From: an uncultured Planctomycetaceae bacterium
Lineage (GTDB): Bacteria; Planctomycetota; Planctomycetia; Planctomycetales; Planctomycetaceae
Direction: 5' to 3'
NCBI GenBank assembly: GCA_903823545.1
Contig: CAIJTL010001225.1
Location: 1-5,000, forward strand
DNA length: 5,000 nucleotides
The notes under the pieces are model-generated. The model ran no database searches, had not been told where the DNA came from, and saw only the letters and a program-made list of their open reading frames with translations. Below are positions 1-5,000 of this stretch, piece by piece (within the stretch, counting starts at the first letter, position 1; every line of letters begins with the position of its first letter). The translations under genes were made by a program, and so were the position numbers.

Positions 1-125
1 CTGCCGCCGCTTCGCGGCTCTCCAAGAGGTTTCAACATTTCTCTGCGGGCTTACGCCCGCAGCTATCTGCTGACGTCGCTTCGCGACTAAACAGCGCAAC
101 TTCTAAACTCGCGCTTCGGGTTACA
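1..125. repeat. Cluster of short hairpin repeats upstream of the cyclase gene
   Basis: Three perfect small palindromes follow each other. GCCGC-TTC-GCGGC lies at 6-18, CTGCGGGC-TTAC-GCCCGCAG at 43-62 and GTCGC-TTC-GCGAC at 75-87. A looser pair AGCGC/GCGCT (93-97 and 111-115) follows, then CTCGCGCTTCGGGTTA at 108-123. The last string is a shortened relative of the right arm of the palindrome near 2050-2076, lacking only an internal TGAC. Two of the hairpins carry the core GCTTCGC (9-15 and 78-84), whose complement GCGAAGC is known to fold as a very stable DNA mini-hairpin. The block looks like a mosaic of dispersed intergenic repeats. Whether it ends transcription of an upstream gene cannot be told from this window. 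Confidence 0.7.
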
Positions 126-187
126 TTTTCACCAATGTCAAACACTGGCACGCCCTGGGAGTAAAAGCCGAGCACCTCAGCGTCCAT
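32..187 (-). pseudogene. Possible small ORF or truncated gene remnant, unknown function
   Basis: On the minus strand a frame is open from about 247 down to a TGA at 32-34. From the ATG at 185-187 it would give 51 residues. The upstream part (about 247-122) reads like a real protein, for example GFYSQGVPVFDIGENV, with mixed hydrophobic and acidic residues. The downstream part runs straight through the hairpin repeats and is low-quality sequence. No ribosome binding site precedes the ATG, and the frame is closed upstream by TGA at 248-250, at the cyclase ribosome binding site. This suggests a fragment of an older gene cut off by repeat insertion, but chance is also possible, because the same bases must hold the promoter of the cyclase gene. 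I do not recognise the family. Confidence 0.25.
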
Positions 188-249
188 CGTGTTTATAGAG
201 CCAACGTCTGCGGGATCACCCTTCCCATTAATAAAATTAGGCAGCCATC

Positions 250-255
250 AAGGAG
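250..255 (+). promoter_or_regulatory. Ribosome binding site of the cyclase gene
   Basis: AAGGAG is a strong Shine-Dalgarno match lying six bases before the ATG at 262. It touches the alternative in-frame ATG at 256 directly, leaving no spacer, so it decides the start in favour of 262. Confidence 0.75.
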
Positions 256-261
256 ATGTGG

Positions 262-1974
262 ATGAATCGACGATTCGTACTAATTGTGGCAGGTTTTGTT
301 TTCAGTTTGCTGTGGTTGAATCCAACACTAGCCATCGCTCAAGTCACTGCGGCGCACGTGAAAGATCTGACTCTCTTGATTGCACCAGAACTTCCATGCG
401 TCTGGCCGGTCGGGATGACTCAACACGTCGTTGTGCCGAGCCGCACCTTCGGAGCGGGACCTTACCACCGCGACTTGATCATCATTGACGAGCACACCGG
501 AACGCAGTGGGATGCTCCGGCGCACTTCGTTCCGCCGCCCGATTCAGGTTTGCCTGGTGCGGGACCGATGGGCCTAATCACTGGCGAGAAAGTTCCGGCG
601 TGGCAGTTCTGTGGCGAAGCGTGTGTCATTGACATCAGCGAACACATCGACGAGGCGAAAGATGGTGAGAGCTATCTGATCGGCCCAGGAATCGTCCAAG
701 CGTGGGAAAAGAAGAATCGACCGCTGAAGTTTGGCGACGTCGTCTTGTTCCGTAGCCAATACAGCGATCGTTATTACAAGCCGTTTCCCGCTGGCGAGCG
801 ATTCGTCACGAGTGCCCTGCGAAAGGACACACCAGGTTGGCCCGCTCCGACTCCGGAGACGATGCAGTATCTCGGCGGCAAGGGAGTGAAGACGCTCGGT
901 CTCGACGGAGCCAGCATGGGCCCGCTTCCAAACCTCGCTGTCGCGACACATCAAGCGGGCGGAAAGCTCGGCATGATCTGGACTGAGTGCGCGACGAACC
1001 TCGGCTCGCTCCCCTCGACCGGTGCGTTCTATGCCTTGTTGCCAGCGAAACACGCGGGTGGATCTGGTGGCGAGTGCCGTTGTATCGGCATCACGGAACC
1101 GAAGCTCGCCGCGCGTCTCATTGAAAGTGCTCGCAATAAACGGATCGCAGACTTGTCCGTCACGCTGCATGAAGACTTCCCGATTACATGGCCGGGCTAC
1201 AGCCCTGGTGATGAAGCGAGTCGCTATGTCGGCAAAGTGCTGAACGCCTTCAGCGCGATTCGTGGGCCGTATTTCGCAATGACTCACATGCTCGACGGCC
1301 AAGCTGGTACGCACGTCGTGTTGCCGAGTTACTCGCTGCCGCCGGCTGGTTTTGATGCGAGCCAATTCACAAAAGAGGTTCAAGCTCAGCGTGCGAAGTT
1401 TGAATCGCAATTCGGAAAGCTCGGAAACAGTTCGTTGACCGTCGATGCGATGCCGTTGGAGCAAACGCTCGGCGAGGCACACGTCATCGATGTCCGCAAG
1501 CTCATCGGCACGACGAAGTCGTCTGAATGGCCAGCGTCGCCTCAGATCACGCTCGATCTCGTCAAACAACATGAAGCCACTCGTCCAATCCGCGCGGGGG
1601 AAGTTGTAATCTTCTTCTCTGGTTATTCCGACGAGCACTTCAAGCCGTTTCCCGCATCGCCGGACCTTGATCGCCTCATGGCCGCACCGCTCGCTGGTAA
1701 AGCCGAAGGCTGGCCCGCTCCGACGCCCGATGTCATTGCATATCTGAGCAAGAAAGGGGTTCGCTGCATCGGTACTGATGGTCCCACAATCGGCGGCGTC
1801 AATCGCGAGAATGCCTTGTTCGTCAATTGGATCGCCGCTCAACACGGAGTGCTGCCAGTTGAGTTCCTCACCAACGTTAGCTCAATCAACGGCAAAGACG
1901 CCTTCTTCATTTTTGCCCCAGTCAAAATCAAAGGGACTCGCGGCGGCTACGGTCGAGCAATCGCCGTTTATTAG
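262..1974 (+). CDS. Exported tandem cyclase-family protein (kynurenine formamidase-like, two domains)
   Basis: The 570-residue product has a Sec signal peptide: RR at 3-4, a hydrophobic core at about 5-19 and a likely cut after AIA (24-26). It should therefore act outside the cytoplasm. Two copies of the cyclase fold (Pfam Cyclase; relatives include kynurenine formamidase KynB and isatin hydrolase, metal-dependent amide hydrolases) follow, at about 32-280 and 295-565. Both share YSD...KPFPA (from 167 and 455), GWPAPTP (192-198 and 483-489) and a KGV...DG segment. Domain 1 carries HTGTQWDAPAH (78-88), a form of the family motif HxGTHxDxPxH with Gln for the second His, plus H230 and E242 twelve residues apart as in KynB. 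Domain 2 reads QAGTHVVLPSY (347-357) and has Asn at 522, keeping only H351 and E534, so it is probably inactive. Single-domain relatives have about 210-300 residues. The substrate is unknown, and kynurenine hydrolysis should not be assumed. The start at 262 is chosen because AAGGAG lies six bases upstream; ATG 256 abuts it. A palindrome follows the stop after ten bases. Confidence 0.85.
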   Translation: MNRRFVLIVAGFVFSLLWLNPTLAIAQVTAAHVKDLTLLIAPELPCVWPVGMTQHVVVPSRTFGAGPYHRDLIIIDEHTGTQWDAPAHFVPPPDSGLPGAGPMGLITGEKVPAWQFCGEACVIDISEHIDEAKDGESYLIGPGIVQAWEKKNRPLKFGDVVLFRSQYSDRYYKPFPAGERFVTSALRKDTPGWPAPTPETMQYLGGKGVKTLGLDGASMGPLPNLAVATHQAGGKLGMIWTECATNLGSLPSTGAFYALLPAKHAGGSGGECRCIGITEPKLAARLIESARNKRIADLSVTLHEDFPITWPGYSPGDEASRYVGKVLNAFSAIRGPYFAMTHMLDGQAGTHVVLPSYSLPPAGFDASQFTKEVQAQRAKFESQFGKLGNSSLTVDAMPLEQTLGEAHVIDVRKLIGTTKSSEWPASPQITLDLVKQHEATRPIRAGEVVIFFSGYSDEHFKPFPASPDLDRLMAAPLAGKAEGWPAPTPDVIAYLSKKGVRCIGTDGPTIGGVNRENALFVNWIAAQHGVLPVEFLTNVSSINGKDAFFIFAPVKIKGTRGGYGRAIAVY

Positions 1975-1984
1975 CGTTCGTCTC

Positions 1985-2078
1985 ATTAACCCTAAGCGTC
2001 AGCGAGGGCGGACGCTTCGCTGGACTTCGAGTTCGTCGTGCTGTGAAGTGTCCGCCCTCGCTGACGCTTCGGGTTAGT
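1985..2078. repeat. Long near-perfect palindrome, possible terminator or dispersed repeat
   Basis: Arms 1985-2020 and 2043-2078 can pair over 36 positions with one true mismatch (T1993/C2070) and three G-T pairs, around a 22-base loop. The core arm is AGCGTCAGCGAGGGCGGAC (1995-2013) against GTCCGCCCTCGCTGACGCT (2050-2068). The element starts ten bases after the cyclase stop codon. The right arm is followed by a T-rich run (TTTTGTT from 2078), so on the plus strand it could act as an intrinsic terminator, insulating hisA. Its right end, CTGACGCTTCGGGTTA, is related to 108-123, so it probably belongs to a dispersed repeat family. It ends about 40 bases before the hisA start, leaving little room for a separate hisA promoter. 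Confidence 0.85.
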
Positions 2079-2108
2079 TTTGTTGTCCCACATCTTTGGT
2101 TTTGCTTC

Positions 2109-2112
2109 AGGA
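2109..2112 (+). promoter_or_regulatory. Ribosome binding site of hisA
   Basis: AGGA lies six bases before the ATG at 2119. It supports that start over an in-frame TTG at 2080, which would add 13 residues not found in the HisA family and would begin just at the end of the upstream palindrome. Confidence 0.6.
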
Positions 2113-2118
2113 ACTCGC

Positions 2119-2856
2119 ATGGAAATTCTTCCCGCCATTGATCTCCGCAACGGAAAATGTGTTCGACTCCGGCAAGGAGACTACGCTCAAGAAACGATTT
2201 TCGGTGATGACCCCGTCGAGATGGCTCAACGCTGGGCCAACGACGGAACGGCGTGGTTGCATCTCGTGGATCTCGATGGGGCCAAAGCGGGGAAGCCGGT
2301 CAATCACGAAGTCGTGCGGCGGATCGTGCAAGCGACTGGCGTGAAGTGCGAGCTCGGTGGTGGCATTCGCGACGAGGCGTCGATTCGGCTGATGCTCGAC
2401 GACGTCGGCATCGAACGAGTCATCATCGGTACGCAGGCACTCAAGCAGCCGCAATGGTTCCGTGAGATGGCTCAACGCTGGCCGGGGCGCTTGGTCCTCG
2501 GTATCGACGCGCGAGATGGCATGGTCGCCACCGAAGGCTGGCTCGATGTCTCAAAAACATCCGCGATCGAACTCGCCAAACAATACACCGACCTTGATCT
2601 TGCTGCGGTCGTTTACACGAACATCGCCAACGACGGCATGATGCAAGGAGTCGATGACGCCACGATCAACGACATGATCAAACTCGCCGAACTCGGCCTA
2701 CCGGTGATCGCATCCGGCGGCGTCACCACGCTCGACGACGTGCGCAAACTCGCCACCGTCAGCCGCTCACAACCCAAACTCATCGGAGCTATCATCGGCC
2801 GAGCGATCTACGAAGGAACGATCAATGTGGCAGACGCGATTCAAGTCGCTCAGTAG
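2119..2856 (+). CDS. hisA: Phosphoribosylformimino-5-aminoimidazole carboxamide ribotide isomerase (HisA)
   Basis: HisA is a cytoplasmic (beta/alpha)8-barrel enzyme that converts ProFAR to PRFAR by an Amadori rearrangement, the fourth step of histidine synthesis, and hands its product to HisF/HisH. The 245 residues match the usual family length of about 240-250. The first strand gives [10 protein letters not shown] with the catalytic base D8, VRLRQGDY follows at 15-22, and VDLDGA (50-55) and GGGIR (80-84) are family signatures. LGIDARDG (127-134) carries the second catalytic aspartate D130, YTNIANDG (166-173) matches the usual T-D-I-x-x-D-G loop, and ASGGV (198-202) with IIGRAIYEG (225-233) forms the phosphate site at the barrel end. 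These features separate it from the paralogue HisF. A dual HisA/TrpF role (PriA type) cannot be excluded by eye, but nothing points to it. No other his gene is adjacent: a palindrome separates it from the cyclase gene and the next gene is convergent. Confidence 0.97.
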   Translation: MEILPAIDLRNGKCVRLRQGDYAQETIFGDDPVEMAQRWANDGTAWLHLVDLDGAKAGKPVNHEVVRRIVQATGVKCELGGGIRDEASIRLMLDDVGIERVIIGTQALKQPQWFREMAQRWPGRLVLGIDARDGMVATEGWLDVSKTSAIELAKQYTDLDLAAVVYTNIANDGMMQGVDDATINDMIKLAELGLPVIASGGVTTLDDVRKLATVSRSQPKLIGAIIGRAIYEGTINVADAIQVAQ

Positions 2857-2925
2857 GCGCTGCGGCGGAAATGATTGATCTTCAAGAGGGAAGCCCCGCC
2901 TGTACTACGATTGGCTCACAGTCCT

Positions 2926-3004
2926 TCCGTGTCTTTCGCGAAATCCGCGTCCAACATTTCCAGTCGCTGCGAGCTTTGGACACGGACTACGCGGAAGACA
3001 CGGA
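2926..3004. repeat. Imperfect inverted repeat between convergent genes
   Basis: Arms 2926-2954 and 2976-3004 match as inverted copies at 25 of 29 positions, with one further G-T pair, around a 21-base loop. Each arm is itself structured. The left arm contains the perfect palindrome TTTCGCGAAA (2934-2943). The right arm, read on the minus strand, has TCCGTGTC twice, about 18 bases apart. The sequence is unrelated to the palindrome before hisA. It lies between hisA and the convergent minus-strand gene, where a two-way terminator would be expected, but neither side has a clear T-run. It may therefore be a dispersed repeat that stops transcription only by its structure, or not at all. Confidence 0.7.
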
Positions 3005-3041
3005 GAAAACAATTCTGCATCACAGACATCGTGTGACAGGT

Positions 3042-3055
3042 TGAGCTTCGGCTCA
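3042..3055. terminator. TGAGC-TTCG-GCTCA hairpin over the stop codon of the minus-strand gene
   Basis: A perfect five-base stem closes a TTCG loop in the C(TTCG)G setting. As plus-strand RNA (hisA read-through) this is an unusually stable tetraloop. The stop codon of the minus-strand gene (TGA, 3053-3055) lies within the stem. No T-run follows on either strand, so a role as an intrinsic terminator is only suggestive. Confidence 0.3.
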
Positions 3056-5000
3056 GCGGACCAGCATCCAATCGACGGTCGCCGATTCGGGGGCCGGTTT
3101 TTCAAACGTGACCGTGAAGCCTTCCGGTGTTTTGTCGGAGACCGCGCGGTTGCTCAGCCAGGATTGTTCGAGGAACACCGCGTAATCGGCGTCGGCTTCC
3201 GGTGTCGGGAATTTGATGCGGACGGAAGACTCATTCGCAGTGACAGCGATGTTCTTGCCTCGCAGATTCTTGGCGGGTTTCGCATCGCCCGAGATGCCGC
3301 TGACGTTTGACACCGCACCGCCTGCGCTGATGCCACCGCCGGTGAATTGGAACTCGCCCGATTCGCGGCTGACTTGCAGTGACGCTACTTGCGGAGTCTT
3401 CGCGGGTGCGGAGACTGCTTTCGTGATACCGGTCTTGCCGCTGTCATCTGGAACTTCGGGCTTGTGGCCGTAGTGCCAGTGGATCGGCTGCTCGTGATGC
3501 GGTTGTTGGAACAGGATCGCGGCGCGAGCGAAGTCTGCTTTGAAGTTCACTCCAACGGTCGCTGCGGAGTTCACAACGATCACGTTATCCCAGGCCGGTT
3601 TCTGTTCGTGACGTTTCGCCACGTCATCGATGTTCGACGGACCACCGGAAACGGAAACAACCGAGTAGCGCGATGCGGCTCCCTGGTTGTAGGCGTCGAT
3701 AACTGGGGCCGGATACTGGCCGGGGACGTCTTCCCACATCCAGCTACGGAAAACCGTGGGCTTGAACGGATCGGGACCGATCGCCTGTTCGATCGGATCT
3801 CCCTTCTCGAAATCAAGCGGCGAGTTCATCGCCGCGTGCGGAGCGACTCCCAACGTTCGTTGACCACCACGATCGCCACCGGCCAACGCTCGCGAAACAT
3901 CATTGACGTAGGCTCCCGGTGCGATGATGTAACTCAGCGGTCGAACGTGTCCGTCCCACGTGTAGTTTTCGTTGCGATACAGCGTCGGACTGCCGGCGCT
4001 CTTCGCGCCCCACCAGAAGCGTTGAATCTCGATCTCCTTCGTTCCGTCGGCATTCGCCTGGAACCTGGTAATGAGATACCAGCGATATGTTCCCTTCGGG
4101 GTCTTCTCGGTCGGATCATCCACCGCGAAGTAGCGGCCGACGACTTCGGGCGTCCATGGGCAATCCTTGTCACCGCGAATCAGGCCGCCGAATTTCCGCT
4201 CAACGCTTCCGCTGACGGGACTCTTCGCCAGACCGGTCGCGTAATCAACGCCCTCGAACACACTCATCCTGGGATCGGGAAGATCGAACTCACTGCGACC
4301 GGTGACGATCAGCACTTTGCCCGCGTTGATGTGCTTCTTCGGATTGCGATTGATCAGCGGTCGCGAGTCTCCCAGCGTCTGCACGTTCTGTGCGGAGTTG
4401 CCAAACACCAGCTTTGCAGTCGTCCAATCGACCGACTCAACGGTCCCTTTGAAGTTGTCTTCCTTCGAACGAATGAAGGCCGCGTAGCAGTTGCCGTTCT
4501 CATCACCCGCCGCCGAGTGGATGTTGCTCATGTAATTGAAGTCGCAGTAGTAGATGTAGGTGTCGCCGTGAGCGTACTGGTTGCGGATCACCTTCACGTC
4601 GTAGGTTTGGTTGTCGTTGTTGCTCGTCTGAAGCATGTGCAGCAGTCCGGTGTTCGACTTGTTCTGCAGGATCGCGCCCGCGACGTGATTGAGGTCGGTG
4701 TCGGCGACGAAGTAGTGCATCTGCTTCTCGGGGTCGTAGCCCACGGACTTCACAACACCGCGAGTCACTCCACCGCCATATCCCGGTCCACCATGCAGAT
4801 TCAGGAACTGCCCCGGATGAATGCCTCGCACCGTTGGCAGATAGAAGCGGCGATCCAGTCCCTTCTCGACCGGCAACTGCAACCAATCGAGATAGCTCGT
4901 CGAACCTGAAACAATCTGGCTGTCGATCGTGAGAACCGGGTGCGTGCCCCAGTGCGGCAAGCTGTCGCCATCCGCCAATCGAATCGGCCGCTCGATCCGC
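3053..5000 (-). CDS. C-terminal part of a large protein of unknown function (5' end outside the window)
   Basis: The frame is open to the right edge, so only the last 648 residues are visible. The TTG at 4976-4978 is just an internal codon, because the frame continues upstream as RIERPIR. I recognise no family. The sequence is rich in aromatic residues, Gly, Asn and Asp with few long hydrophobic runs and no membrane segment, which suggests a soluble beta-rich protein. Visible blocks, counted from the first visible residue, are a Gly-rich HGGPGYGGG (69-77), a Tyr/Asp-rich stretch with YIYYCDFNYM (148-157), RFWWGAKSAG (327-336), a cluster of five His in twelve residues (501-512), then a Pro/Lys/Thr linker (about 513-537), a Gly/Ser-rich segment (553-572) and a compact end domain (about 592-648) of the pattern DADYAVF...SW...KT..GFTVTF...DWMLVR. 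Such end domains occur in large surface or fibre-like proteins, so an exported or structural role is possible but unproven. It is convergent with hisA, 196 bases away. Confidence 0.8.
   Translation of the reverse strand, partial: RIERPIRLADGDSLPHWGTHPVLTIDSQIVSGSTSYLDWLQLPVEKGLDRRFYLPTVRGIHPGQFLNLHGGPGYGGGVTRGVVKSVGYDPEKQMHYFVADTDLNHVAGAILQNKSNTGLLHMLQTSNNDNQTYDVKVIRNQYAHGDTYIYYCDFNYMSNIHSAAGDENGNCYAAFIRSKEDNFKGTVESVDWTTAKLVFGNSAQNVQTLGDSRPLINRNPKKHINAGKVLIVTGRSEFDLPDPRMSVFEGVDYATGLAKSPVSGSVERKFGGLIRGDKDCPWTPEVVGRYFAVDDPTEKTPKGTYRWYLITRFQANADGTKEIEIQRFWWGAKSAGSPTLYRNENYTWDGHVRPLSYIIAPGAYVNDVSRALAGGDRGGQRTLGVAPHAAMNSPLDFEKGDPIEQAIGPDPFKPTVFRSWMWEDVPGQYPAPVIDAYNQGAASRYSVVSVSGGPSNIDDVAKRHEQKPAWDNVIVVNSAATVGVNFKADFARAAILFQQPHHEQPIHWHYGHKPEVPDDSGKTGITKAVSAPAKTPQVASLQVSRESGEFQFTGGGISAGGAVSNVSGISGDAKPAKNLRGKNIAVTANESSVRIKFPTPEADADYAVFLEQSWLSNRAVSDKTPEGFTVTFEKPAPESATVDWMLVR

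Noticed and set aside
1..125. CRISPR array
   Set aside because: The hairpins differ in sequence and spacing, and there is no repeated unit with regular spacers.
232..237. TAAAAT as a possible -10 box of the cyclase gene
   Set aside because: The area is AT-rich and well placed, but no convincing -35 box lies 16-18 bases upstream, so it is not supported as a promoter.
256..258. Alternative ATG start of the cyclase gene
   Set aside because: It directly abuts AAGGAG with no spacer. The ATG at 262 has the proper six-base spacing and gives a normal signal peptide.
189..488. 99-residue plus-strand frame overlapping the start of the cyclase gene
   Set aside because: It has no ribosome binding site, overlaps the signal peptide region in another frame, and has a composition typical of chance frames.
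574..1845. 423-residue open frame on the minus strand
   Set aside because: It lies wholly antisense to the cyclase gene, whose signal peptide and domain motifs are clear. Its translation is rich in Arg and lacks any family pattern.
2080..2082. TTG start extending HisA by 13 residues
   Set aside because: The extra residues lie before the invariant first strand of HisA, and AGGA is correctly placed only for the ATG at 2119.
3389..4909. 506-residue open frame on the plus strand
   Set aside because: It is antisense to the unknown minus-strand gene. Its translation is low in Lys and high in Arg/Val, as expected for a shadow frame, while the minus frame stays open further, to the window edge.

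Overview
The window looks like bacterial chromosomal DNA, moderately GC-rich, most likely from a member of the Planctomycetota. That assignment is an inference: the intergenic spaces are full of short palindromic repeats built on GCTTCGC/GCGAAGC and CTGACGCTTCGGGTTA cores, a style I associate with planctomycete genomes; hisA stands alone rather than in a his operon; and it sits beside a large protein of no recognised family. No ribosomal, tRNA, phage, transposase or CRISPR feature is visible.

Layout. Bases 1-261 hold a cluster of tight hairpin repeats (1-125) and a short coding-like stretch on the minus strand (about 122-247) that may be a gene remnant. Bases 262-1974 (+) encode an exported protein with two tandem cyclase-family (kynurenine-formamidase-like) domains: the first keeps most metal-ligand positions and the second has lost most of them. 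Bases 1985-2078 form a long, almost perfect palindrome directly after that gene, probably a transcription terminator or dispersed repeat. Bases 2119-2856 (+) encode HisA, the isomerase of the fourth step of histidine synthesis, with all expected motifs. Bases 2857-3052 are a convergent intergenic spacer holding a second, unrelated inverted repeat. Bases 3053-5000 (-) hold the C-terminal 648 residues of a large protein of unknown function whose start lies beyond the right edge.

The genes show no evident common pathway. The palindrome separates the cyclase gene from hisA, and the third gene is convergent with hisA, so each is probably transcribed on its own. The most notable items are the tandem cyclase with a decayed second active site, the several families of intergenic palindromes, and the uncharacterised minus-strand protein with a histidine cluster and a compact C-terminal beta-type domain. 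I see no clear sign of a new multi-gene system.
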